Below the pieces are notes generated by a model. The model had not been told where the DNA came from, made no database searches, and saw only the letters and a program-made list of their open reading frames with translations. DNA of 48,656 nucleotides from a virus. Made by a program: the position numbers and the translations under genes. Position 1 is the stretch's first letter. Each line of letters opens with the position of its first letter. This document shows, in pieces, positions 20,905 to 28,910 of the stretch. The DNA lies in the IMG/VR virus record IMGVR_UViG_3300025098_003561, positions 1-48,656 of that record; one strand, written 5' to 3'.

Positions 20905-23222
20905 TACTTTTTCCTGACATTATTAATCTGTACTTCAACACCAGATAATCTATTATTCAAATCTCTAATCTTAGGTTCAAGTTTCTTTATATTCATTAGC
21001 GCCTTTTTAACTTTATTACTTTGCTTATTAAGTCTATTACCATGCTTGTTAAGTTTATTATTTTGCTTGTCATTAACAGCATCATCCTCGTGATCAGTAT
21101 CTATAACTGATTTAAGTAATGCCTCTAATGGATCACCGGCATGTGGATACTTTGCTCTAAGTTGTGCTAACGCCTGCATTGTCTCAGGGTCAAACCCTTT
21201 CATATCTATTTTGTCTTTGTTTTTGCTTTTATCTTCACGCTCATCTACGTGTGCATCATCTCCAGGCTTACCAGCGTCTTGTGTTTTATAACCTACACGA
21301 TTAAGGCCTTTTTTAAGATGTTGTTTTTCTTTCTTGCCGCCTATTGGTACTATCATAACATCAGGCTCATCTCTGTTTGCACCTTTTTTTACAGCATCTA
21401 AATTAGAAATAGTTTTACCTACACGTACAAAATCGTATGCTGTGTCAGACTTTGTAAGAAATGTATCTTTAGGATTAGGAATATGTTCGCCTTCTGTTGT
21501 ATCTTTATCTAAATTCTTCTTTAATCTATCCATTGGACTTTGAGGTATGTCAGCATCTGGATTGTTAGGTAGTTTAACATCAACTTCCATACCAAAGTTA
21601 TTAAATAATTGTTTTGCATTATTAACACTCTTTAGTGCTTTTTGCATTAGCTCTTGTTCATCTTCAGCTCTACTATCGTAAAACTTAATAAACTTACGTG
21701 CTTGGTCTGGTGTAAGACTAATTGTTCCACCTGTACTTGCACCGCCAGTGTCTTTGTAACTTAATGGAAAAGGTTTGCCATCTTTACGATCAGCAATATT
21801 TTGTATAACATCAATCTTAGGACGTTGTTGTTTTACAATTAACTCTGAAACTTGTTCTTCATCAACAGGCTTATTCATGTGTGCTTTTAGTTCTTTAGCA
21901 GTTCTTTCAAACTTATGATCCTTGTGTTTAAATCCAACACCACCAGCCGCTTCCCATTTAGCAACATTTTGTCCAAAGTCATCAATTAGTATGTTAGGTG
22001 TACCACCTGTTGAAGTAGCATACTTGGCTTTGTCTGTTGTAATAATAACTTTCTTAGGAGGAAATGCAGATAAGTTCTTTTCAATCCATTCACGCTTGTG
22101 TGGTTCTGCTCTTGGATCATCTGCAAGAGGAGCACTTAAAATATTGTACTCGCCTCTAATTTCTTTTACTAATCCTAACAGTTTATCTGCGTTAGGTGTA
22201 GGCTTTAGTTTAAGCCAAAAATCTTCTGTATCTCTAATGTCTTGTAATGCTTTGCCAACGTTTTTAATTTGTTTCCAATCTTTAACGCCCTGCATTTTAG
22301 TCCACTCGCCAAAGAAGTCAACAAGCACACCGTCCATGTCAATGTATATTTCACTTGCTTCTGATAATTCATCTGCTTGTAGTTCGTGTACTTGATCCTC
22401 TTTTGCCATTTTAGTTGCAGTTGCATACATAACAGCATCAGCATCTTTGCCGTAACGGTCTTTAAAGTCGCCTTTAGACTTCTTCATACCTTTTACAATA
22501 CGTTCTTTATCTTTTTCTTCGCCTTTAGTTAATGAACGTTCATCTACTGGCTCTACTTCATTTGCTAAATCTTTAAGTAATTTCTTTTCAAGTTTGTTTT
22601 CTTGATGCTTCTTTTTAAAATACTTTGCAGTTTTTGCCAGAGCGTAAATTGTTAATAATGTTAAACCTGCGGCCAGTAACATTTGAACTAATTTTGAACC
22701 AAGCAGTGCTATTAAAAATGCAATTATCTTATCTAACTCTGGATTTTTTCTTCTTGTTCCTTTTGTATCGATGTTACTTGGAGGTGGATTACGTAAAACA
22801 CGTTGAATAGAATCATCATAATCCTTTGGAACAGAGTTAACATCAATGTCAGGAAATTGTGCAGACAACGTTGATTCGAGATCCATACCATCTAATACTG
22901 ATTTACCTACTGCCGCTCTTCCTAACATATCTAATATACGCGGGCCGCCTACTCTTATTCCCCATGTTATTACAGGAATTAATGGTGCCGCCGCTATTGC
23001 TACTTCATTTAACTGTTTACTTTCAGCCATTCCTAAATTAAACAGTACGTTTGTTTTAGAACCTTTTACTTTTTTAGATAGTGTAGGTGGACGACCGTCT
23101 TTGTCTACTTTGTTTCCAAACTTGGCCGCTTGTTTCTTAATAGCATCAACGCCAACATCGGGTGTAGTATTAACACCTTTTACAACACGACCACCGTTTT
23201 CTTTTATATCAACGAATCTCAT
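20904..23222 (-). CDS. Multidomain putative internal virion protein with HAD nucleotidase-like domain
   Basis: A 772-aa mosaic. The start MRFVDIKENGGRV matches the capsid-targeting pattern (I-K-E). Residues ~150-215 contain a strong membrane-like segment (LDKIIAFLIALLGSKLVQML and LTLLTIYALAKT). Residues ~285-440 form a HAD-like domain: EIYIDMDGVLVDFFGEW (nucleophile motif), YNILSAPL, KVIITTDKAKYA and ILIDDFGQNVAKWEAAGG, like small 5'-nucleotidases. The rest is charged linkers and a coiled-coil tail. If packaged, it could carry a nucleotidase and a membrane segment into the host. Confidence 0.7.
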   Translation of the reverse strand: MRFVDIKENGGRVVKGVNTTPDVGVDAIKKQAAKFGNKVDKDGRPPTLSKKVKGSKTNVLFNLGMAESKQLNEVAIAAAPLIPVITWGIRVGGPRILDMLGRAAVGKSVLDGMDLESTLSAQFPDIDVNSVPKDYDDSIQRVLRNPPPSNIDTKGTRRKNPELDKIIAFLIALLGSKLVQMLLAAGLTLLTIYALAKTAKYFKKKHQENKLEKKLLKDLANEVEPVDERSLTKGEEKDKERIVKGMKKSKGDFKDRYGKDADAVMYATATKMAKEDQVHELQADELSEASEIYIDMDGVLVDFFGEWTKMQGVKDWKQIKNVGKALQDIRDTEDFWLKLKPTPNADKLLGLVKEIRGEYNILSAPLADDPRAEPHKREWIEKNLSAFPPKKVIITTDKAKYATSTGGTPNILIDDFGQNVAKWEAAGGVGFKHKDHKFERTAKELKAHMNKPVDEEQVSELIVKQQRPKIDVIQNIADRKDGKPFPLSYKDTGGASTGGTISLTPDQARKFIKFYDSRAEDEQELMQKALKSVNNAKQLFNNFGMEVDVKLPNNPDADIPQSPMDRLKKNLDKDTTEGEHIPNPKDTFLTKSDTAYDFVRVGKTISNLDAVKKGANRDEPDVMIVPIGGKKEKQHLKKGLNRVGYKTQDAGKPGDDAHVDEREDKSKNKDKIDMKGFDPETMQALAQLRAKYPHAGDPLEALLKSVIDTDHEDDAVNDKQNNKLNKHGNRLNKQSNKVKKALMNIKKLEPKIRDLNNRLSGVEVQINNVRKK

Positions 23223-23440
23223 TTTTTACGTCCTCTAAACGTTGGTGTGCCAGTCATGAAAGGTTGACTAAACCAAAGTTTAAACCATTCAGCATCGCCA
23301 GGCTTTAATCCTAATTTCTTTTCTTTTGCTTTTAATGCCGTAGCAGTAACACTTGGGTTCTCATCAAGTTTGTATGGCGAATAACCATTCCACTCGTTTA
23401 CACCTGCAAGTTTTTTAAGTTCGTCTATGCTATCGTACAT
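23219..23440 (-). CDS. Small putative internal virion protein (73 aa)
   Basis: A 73-aa basic protein, start MYDSIDELKKLAGVNEWNG. I-D-E near residue 7 fits the targeting/cleavage pattern of its neighbours. The rest (LGLKPGDAEWFKLWFSQPFM and FRGRKK) has no known domain. It overlaps the 772-aa gene by ATGA and the upstream nucleotidyltransferase-like gene by TAATG. Confidence 0.6.
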   Translation of the reverse strand: MYDSIDELKKLAGVNEWNGYSPYKLDENPSVTATALKAKEKKLGLKPGDAEWFKLWFSQPFMTGTPTFRGRKK

Positions 23441-24411
23441 TATGCCGCCGCCTTAAGTTCTGCTTTTAATTCTTTTTCTAAGTCACTAATATAACTGTTA
23501 TCAGGCTTAAAGTTTTTAATTACCTCAGTCATTTCTTTTCTGGACTTACCTTCTTTTTCTGCACTAACTAATTCATCGTATAATTTTTTACCACCGTACA
23601 CTGCTATAGCAACACCAACTGCTGGTAAACCGTATTTTAATAATCCTTTTACAATAGGATGATCAATAATATCTCCTAAAAATTCCATTGCATCTGATAT
23701 CCAACTTATACTTTTCCATGCAACTAATGAAAAACTAATTAGCCATTTATTGTTCCATAGAAACTTACCAAGTGTTAGTGCATGTTTACCGTATCTTAAT
23801 GTATTCATTATTGCCGGTAAAGCGAATTCATCTACTTGTTCTTCTTTTTTACCGCCAAGTATTCCTTGTAATTTTTCAAACATCTTTTTAGCATATGGTT
23901 TAGCCGCATCTGAAACATTATCTTCAAACGTTTCAAAGTCGCCGTCCATTGCCGCTTGTCTTAATTTTGTTGCACTTGCACCACTGGCATCATCTGCATC
24001 AGCATCACGTGAAAGTTTTTTTTGATTGATGTTATTGAATTCAAAGAAACCATGTGCGGCTTCTGTGCCGTTATACTTTTCTAACAATGGGCGTAGTTTA
24101 TCTTCACCTTCAAATATTGTTATGTCAGTGTAACCTTTATTGTATAAATCTACAGCAACAGGAAAAATATTTTTTGCAAGTGCTATAGTAATATCTGGAA
24201 AACTCTTTTGTGCCCAATCTAATTTTTCTTGTGGACTTAAAGGATCTGTAGGAACTTTTGCGGCTCTATCTGTTAAAAATAAAAATGCATCACCAGGACC
24301 TTGTTTGATAGCCTCTACAAGAAGACCATGTCCTCTATGTGCAGGATTCATTCTGCCTAAAGCAAAACTTGCTTCTTTTCCTGGGCCTTCAAATAGTTCC
24401 CTTAAAAACAT
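23440..24411 (-). CDS. Putative capsid-targeted nucleotidyltransferase-like protein (323 aa)
   Basis: The first ten residues MFLRELFEGP fit the capsid-targeting pattern (L-F-E). Immediately after comes FALGRMNPAHRGHGLLVEAI, the (H/T)xGH-type motif of NMN adenylyltransferase and cytidylyltransferases, then FLFLTDR, PLSPQEKLDWA and ITIFEGEDK, and a possible second motif SGASATKLRQA resembling ISxTxxR. The second half (residues ~205-280) is hydrophobic with two or three membrane-like segments. So the protein joins a nucleotidyltransferase domain to a membrane or pore-like region. Substrate unproven. Confidence 0.7.
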   Translation of the reverse strand: MFLRELFEGPGKEASFALGRMNPAHRGHGLLVEAIKQGPGDAFLFLTDRAAKVPTDPLSPQEKLDWAQKSFPDITIALAKNIFPVAVDLYNKGYTDITIFEGEDKLRPLLEKYNGTEAAHGFFEFNNINQKKLSRDADADDASGASATKLRQAAMDGDFETFEDNVSDAAKPYAKKMFEKLQGILGGKKEEQVDEFALPAIMNTLRYGKHALTLGKFLWNNKWLISFSLVAWKSISWISDAMEFLGDIIDHPIVKGLLKYGLPAVGVAIAVYGGKKLYDELVSAEKEGKSRKEMTEVIKNFKPDNSYISDLEKELKAELKAAA

Positions 24412-24752
24412 TAGTACTCGCCTTCTTTAAAACTGTCTACTTCCATTTCGTAGATTCTTGAAGCAAGTTCCTTTCGTTCTTCCATAGGCATAATATCATT
24501 TGCTTCGTATGGTAAGTCATATTTTTTAGTGTATTGTCCAACTGCTTGATCAATCATAGGCATTAATAATTTCATGCTTTGATCTTTATCGCCTTTGTTG
24601 TAACTTGATTGGCATCCACACATTGTTGGATAATAAGACTTTCTGTAAAATTGTGGATCGTCTTTCATAAACACAATTAAATCTGAAGGTACATCGTATG
24701 AAGGACTTTTATCAAATCCGTTTGCACCAATACCTAAATCACCTATATTCAT
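24411..24752 (-). CDS. Conserved phage hypothetical protein (113 aa)
   Basis: From the ATG at 24752, placed just after the upstream stop (TAATATG); a longer in-frame reading would lie inside the previous gene. The product starts MNIGDLGIGANGFDKSP and has LIVFMKDDPQFYRKSYYPTM and a helical C-terminus. No capsid-targeting peptide is present, unlike its neighbours. Function unknown; probably virion-related by position. Confidence 0.6.
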   Translation of the reverse strand: MNIGDLGIGANGFDKSPSYDVPSDLIVFMKDDPQFYRKSYYPTMCGCQSSYNKGDKDQSMKLLMPMIDQAVGQYTKKYDLPYEANDIMPMEERKELASRIYEMEVDSFKEGEY

Positions 24753-24753
24753 A

Positions 24754-25443
24754 TTACCACTTCCTACATGACCAGTAACGTGCTTTTGTACGCGGTCCTG
24801 GATTATCACAGTTATGTCTTGCTCTGAAGCTCTTGCGTCTTGCAGGATTAGACTTTTTAATCTTCATTGCTTTACCTTTAACACTTGATCCGCCGTGTCC
24901 AAAGTTTACTTTCTTTACGTTACCTGTTTTAGGATCTTTTACATATACCTTAAACTTCTTAACGTCACCTTGCATAGGCTTACCAAGTTTTACTTTGCGT
25001 CCTTGGTACTCTGCTTCGTCTACAATATCATCTTCATTGTACCACATTTCGCCATATGCATTATAAAAATCATCATCGTCATCATATGTTTCGTCTATAC
25101 TTGCATCAGCAAGTTCTTTGATTCTATCAAGTTCTGTTGATTCAAAATCTGCATACTTTTGTGCATCTCTATACATGTCTGCTTGGTCGGCCATGCTATC
25201 CATATGGTCTGACATAACCCAGTCATTTAATTCTGGAAGTTGATATAAATCATCAATTTCTTCTTCCGGAACTTCAGAGCCGTCTGTGTAATACACAGGA
25301 CCATCTAATTGATATATGCCATCGCTGGCATCTTCCATGTCGTATTCTAATCTACCTGTATCTATTTCTTTACCCTTGAAGATAATTCGGTCACTACCTT
25401 CACGGAAACCCGCTTCTTTTAAATATTCTTGAAATGTTTTCAT
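24754..25443 (-). CDS. Putative capsid-targeted internal protein (229 aa)
   Basis: Its N-terminus MKTFQEYLKEAGF is nearly the same as the targeting peptide of T4 internal protein III as I recall it (MKTYQEFIAEA), with cleavage expected after Glu10. The middle is very acidic (DETYDDDDDFYNAYGEMW). The C-terminus is basic and Cys-bearing: GSSVKGKAMKIKKSNPARR, SFRARHNCDNPGP and ARYWSCRKW, a module seen in other marine phage and giant-virus proteins. Leads the block downstream of the promoter at 25469-25497. Confidence 0.68.
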   Translation of the reverse strand: MKTFQEYLKEAGFREGSDRIIFKGKEIDTGRLEYDMEDASDGIYQLDGPVYYTDGSEVPEEEIDDLYQLPELNDWVMSDHMDSMADQADMYRDAQKYADFESTELDRIKELADASIDETYDDDDDFYNAYGEMWYNEDDIVDEAEYQGRKVKLGKPMQGDVKKFKVYVKDPKTGNVKKVNFGHGGSSVKGKAMKIKKSNPARRKSFRARHNCDNPGPRTKARYWSCRKW

Positions 25444-25468
25444 AACGATAATAACCCTTTATATTGCT

Positions 25469-25497
25469 AATATAAAGTATTTATCACAGTTTGTCAA
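25469..25497 (-). promoter_or_regulatory. Sigma70-type promoter upstream of the internal protein block
   Basis: Minus-strand TTGACA (25492-25497), 17-base spacer, TATATT (25469-25474). The spacer also contains GATAAATA (about 25479-25486), the late motif of this genome, so the site may be used by host sigma early and by the phage late sigma later. The ATG at 25443 lies 25 bases after the -10. Confidence 0.75.
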
Positions 25498-25505
25498 CTA
25501 AAAGA

Positions 25506-25772
25506 TTATACAGAGATCTCTATATCGAACTTGGAGAAGCCCATATCGAACAGCGTATTGGCTATATCTTCAGCAATTTCATTGCTTTGTGCTTCGTTTA
25601 ACTTGTTGTGGGTGTCAATAGTAAGGATAGTTTCGCCTTTGTCAGACTCAAATACTTCGAAGTGTGTTTCTGATTCATTAAGTGCTTCACCTGTACAGTT
25701 TAGTACTTGTTCTGCAACAATAGCATCAACATCGTCTTGTTTACCTTGCCATATAATACTAATACTTTCCAT
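25506..25772 (-). CDS. Small hypothetical protein (88 aa)
   Basis: An acidic 88-aa alpha/beta protein, MESISIIWQGKQDDVDAIVAEQ at the start and a final strand FSKFDIEISV. No family recognised. It is followed by the promoter gap at 25444-25505 and is co-directional with the structural-like gene upstream. Confidence 0.58.
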   Translation of the reverse strand: MESISIIWQGKQDDVDAIVAEQVLNCTGEALNESETHFEVFESDKGETILTIDTHNKLNEAQSNEIAEDIANTLFDMGFSKFDIEISV

Positions 25773-25780
25773 AATAACTC

Positions 25781-26122
25781 CTAATGATTCAGCATGATAC
25801 TGTTTACAGTACCATCAGTGTACACAAGTTTTGCTCTAATCCAAACATAGTTGCCTGTAAAGTTAGCAAATTTATTATCAGTTTCGTTTGCGGCTGTGTA
25901 AGAGTGTACTTCAAACCAGTCACTTTCTGCAGGTGTAGTAGCAAGTGAAGCCTGGATACTAATAGTACCTGTTAGACCTGCATAATTGTACTGTACAGTG
26001 TGCAAACCATCTGCACGACCGTAATACCCATCACCTTTATAATCAGTTCCTGTTACAGTCGTAACAGTACTATCTCCTGGATGTGTATTTGCTGATAAAA
26101 TTGTTTCGCTATTGCTTGGCAT
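25781..26122 (-). CDS. Beta-rich probable virion protein (113 aa)
   Basis: A 113-aa Ser/Thr/Gly-rich protein with alternating strand pattern: GLHTVQYNYAGLTGTISIQ, DWFEVHSYTAANETDNKFAN and TGNYVWIRAKLVYTDG. This resembles small Ig-like or lectin-like phage structural proteins. A perfect GATAAATA late motif lies exactly five bases before the ATG, supporting late expression. Confidence 0.65.
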   Translation of the reverse strand: MPSNSETILSANTHPGDSTVTTVTGTDYKGDGYYGRADGLHTVQYNYAGLTGTISIQASLATTPAESDWFEVHSYTAANETDNKFANFTGNYVWIRAKLVYTDGTVNSIMLNH

Positions 26123-26127
26123 ACATG

Positions 26128-26135
26128 TATTTATC
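26128..26135 (-). promoter_or_regulatory. T4-type late promoter motif, five bases from ATG
   Basis: Minus-strand GATAAATA followed by CATGT and then the ATG of the 113-aa gene. T4 late transcripts start about five to seven bases after this box, so the mRNA would begin at or next to the start codon. No Shine-Dalgarno sequence fits in between. Confidence 0.6.
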
Positions 26136-26142
26136 TAAAGGC

Positions 26143-28392
26143 TTATGCATCAACAGTTACGGGTTTTGTTGCTTTATCCGTAACAAGTACAATAGCATTG
26201 TCTTTAACATCGATAACTACGTGTCCGCCTGTTTTTAAAGCACCAAACAATAATAGTTTACTTAGATCCTTCTTGATCTCTTTATCAATAGTTCTTTGTA
26301 AAGGTCTTGCACCCATCTTACTATCAAAGCCTACATCAACAAGGTAATCAATGGCTTCATTTGTAATATCAACAGTAACTTTTTTCTCTGTAAGCATGTC
26401 TTTAAGTTCAACAAGGAACTTGCCAACAATCTTGATCATTACATTCTTCTCAAGTTTGCCAAATGCTACAACACCATCAAGTCTATTACGGAACTCTGGA
26501 GCAAAGAACTTTTTAAGTTCAGTATCTTCGTAATCCATTTCCATATCTTCATTGAAGCCGATTGCATTTTTCTCTGCCTGTTCTGCACCAAGGTTGGTTG
26601 TTAGAATCAGAATGGCATTTTTTGCATCGGCTTCTTTACCGTTGCTACCTGTAACTTTTCCGTTGTCCATTAACTGTAGTAAGATTTGTGAAACATCTGG
26701 GTGTGCTTTCTCAATCTCATCTAATAGTAATACACAGTTCGGGTGTTCTTGTAATTTTGTAATTAATAGTCCTGCACTATCTTCATAACCTACATATCCT
26801 GGAGGTGATCCAATTAGTTTTGCAACACTATGTTTCTCTTGATACTCTGACATATCAAATCTTACAAGTTCAACACTTAATTCATTTGCAAGTTGTCTTG
26901 CTGTTTCTGTTTTACCTACACCAGTTGGACCCATAAACACAAACGATCCAATAGGTTTGTTTTCTGCTTTTAGTCCTGCTTGTGCAACAAGAATCTTATC
27001 TACAATTTCATCTATTGCAGTGTCTTGTCCGTATACTTGCTTCTTAAGATTGCTATCTAAGTTAGCAAGGTTACTTGTTTCTTTTTGTTGTACTTGTTCT
27101 GGCGGTAGTTTAACTGCTTTAGCAAGTTCAAACTGTACTTCTTCTTTGCCTACAACACGTACTGTTGCTTCTTTTAAATTAAAACGTGAACAAGCCAAGT
27201 CTAATAAGTCAATTGCTTTGTCTGGTAGTTTCCTATCAGCCATATACTTCACACTTAATTTAATTGCTTCATCGATTGCATCATCAGTAATGTTAACTGA
27301 ATGAAATTCTTCGTAATACTTTTTAATACCTTGTAAAATTTCTGTAGTTACATTCTTATCAGGTTCTGAAACACTAAGACGTTGGAACCTACGCATTAAT
27401 GCACGATCCTTTTCAAAGTACTTACGGTATTCTTCCCAAGTAGTTGATGCTACAACTTTAATATCACCTTTACCTAATGCAGGCTTTAACATATTAGCCA
27501 AGTCATTCGATCCACCTGACCCTGCATTACCAGCACCATTCATCATGTGTGCTTCATCTATGAATACAATCGTTTTGCCTTGCTTTTTAATTGCACTCAT
27601 TACAAGTTTAAAACGTTCTTCAAAGTCACCTCTGTACTTTGATCCAGCCAACATAGCACTAATGTCTAAATTATATACTGAGTACTCTTGTAAAAACTCT
27701 GGTACTGCTTTATTAACAATATTATATGCAAGTCCTTCTGCAATAGCAGTTTTACCAACACCTGGATCACCAACAAGTAGTACATTATTTTTACTACGTC
27801 TGCCTAATGCAAGTGCAATGCCTTCAAGTTCTTCTGCACGACCAATTACAGGATCAATCTTTTGATTACCTGCTTCTTTGTTAAGGTTAGTTGTAAAGTC
27901 ACGTAAAGCCTTTTCAGCAACTTGACGCATTTCTTCATCTTCATAGATAGTATCTAATTCAGTGTTTAAGTAATCTGAAAAGCCTTCTTTTGTAAGACCT
28001 GACTTTTGAATATGATAGTATGACCAACTTTTCTTTTCGCCCATAATACTTAAGAACACATCAGTTGTTTCTATGTGTTGACGACCACTAAACAATACTT
28101 GTGTAAATGCTCTATTCAATACACGTTCTACTGTTGCAGTTTTCTTTGGCTTAAACTTTTTAACATCTTCTGGAACTTTGATCTCATCTAATTCTGTTTT
28201 AAGATAATGTTCAATGTTCTTTTTAATGAACTCAGGATCAGCACCAGCACCTTCAACTACTTTTACAAAGTTCTCTACACATAGCATAGAGAATAACAAG
28301 TGTTCAAGAGTAACATACTCATGTCTTAACTTCTTAGCGTCATTAATTGACTTGTCAAATACTGCTTGTAATTCGTCGCTCGGTTCTACCAT
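26143..28392 (-). CDS. clpA: ClpA-type AAA+ unfoldase
   Basis: Full-length class 1 Clp ATPase of 749 aa (E. coli ClpA is 758). An N-domain (HEYVTLEHLLFSML) precedes AAA module D1 with Walker A GDPGVGKT and sensor region, then D2 with GPTGVGKTETARQLA, VLLLDEIEKAHPD, ILTTNLGAE and a C-terminal FRNRLDGVVAF arginine-finger/sensor area. No ClpB/Hsp104 middle coiled-coil is present. Between the two Walker B-like areas of D2, NAIGFNED supplies an IGF tripeptide equivalent to the IGL/IGF loop that docks ClpP. It probably works with the host ClpP; no clpP is seen in this window. Confidence 0.92.
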   Translation of the reverse strand: MVEPSDELQAVFDKSINDAKKLRHEYVTLEHLLFSMLCVENFVKVVEGAGADPEFIKKNIEHYLKTELDEIKVPEDVKKFKPKKTATVERVLNRAFTQVLFSGRQHIETTDVFLSIMGEKKSWSYYHIQKSGLTKEGFSDYLNTELDTIYEDEEMRQVAEKALRDFTTNLNKEAGNQKIDPVIGRAEELEGIALALGRRSKNNVLLVGDPGVGKTAIAEGLAYNIVNKAVPEFLQEYSVYNLDISAMLAGSKYRGDFEERFKLVMSAIKKQGKTIVFIDEAHMMNGAGNAGSGGSNDLANMLKPALGKGDIKVVASTTWEEYRKYFEKDRALMRRFQRLSVSEPDKNVTTEILQGIKKYYEEFHSVNITDDAIDEAIKLSVKYMADRKLPDKAIDLLDLACSRFNLKEATVRVVGKEEVQFELAKAVKLPPEQVQQKETSNLANLDSNLKKQVYGQDTAIDEIVDKILVAQAGLKAENKPIGSFVFMGPTGVGKTETARQLANELSVELVRFDMSEYQEKHSVAKLIGSPPGYVGYEDSAGLLITKLQEHPNCVLLLDEIEKAHPDVSQILLQLMDNGKVTGSNGKEADAKNAILILTTNLGAEQAEKNAIGFNEDMEMDYEDTELKKFFAPEFRNRLDGVVAFGKLEKNVMIKIVGKFLVELKDMLTEKKVTVDITNEAIDYLVDVGFDSKMGARPLQRTIDKEIKKDLSKLLLFGALKTGGHVVIDVKDNAIVLVTDKATKPVTVDA

Positions 28393-28910
28393 TTAACATC
28401 CACCTTATATTTTTTAAATAATTTTTGTTGTTTTTTCTTAGCCATATCTAATCTAAGTTTACTTACTCTGTCTGTAAAGTTTATGCCTTGTAAGTGATCA
28501 TATTCATGTTGAAAGATCCTTGCATTATAACCTACAAACTCTATTGTACACTCTTTGCCGTTAGAGTCAAGATACTTGGCAACCAAAGCAGTTGCACGTT
28601 TAACTTTAAAGTATAATCCTGGGTAACTTAAACAGCCTTCTTCACCTTCAATAACCCTATCATCTATTTTAACAACTTCGGGATTGAATAGTGCAAACGG
28701 TTCATCAAAGCCTTCCATCTCGTGTGGCTTTAGAATAAAAACTTGTCCATCAAGTCCGACTTGGTTAGCACTTAGACCAACTCCTGCATTCTTATCCATA
28801 ATATCAATCATTTGTTTCTCAACATCTTTTGCATCAAGACTATTAAAATCAAAAGGTTTGACTTGTTTCTCTAACCATTCATTTGGGTGTAATACTAATT
28901 TTAATTTCAT
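28386..28910 (-). CDS. def: Peptide deformylase
   Basis: Metalloenzyme that removes the formyl group from new proteins, 174 aa, normal length. Motif 1 GVGLSANQVG (a Ser replaces the usual Ala), motif 2 EEGCLSYPG (metal Cys) and motif 3 QHEYDHLQG (HExxH) are all present, so it should be active. Marine phages encode PDFs with preference for certain proteins. Its ATG overlaps the dnaJ stop (ATGA) and its stop overlaps the clpA start. Confidence 0.94.
   Translation of the reverse strand: MKLKLVLHPNEWLEKQVKPFDFNSLDAKDVEKQMIDIMDKNAGVGLSANQVGLDGQVFILKPHEMEGFDEPFALFNPEVVKIDDRVIEGEEGCLSYPGLYFKVKRATALVAKYLDSNGKECTIEFVGYNARIFQHEYDHLQGINFTDRVSKLRLDMAKKKQQKLFKKYKVDVKW

Noticed and set aside
24753-24809. 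Longer start for the 113-aa gene inside the acidic internal-protein gene
   Set aside because: The ATG at 24752 follows the previous stop by one base (TAATATG), the arrangement used elsewhere; the extension is antiparallel to no known domain and overlaps conserved C-terminal coding.
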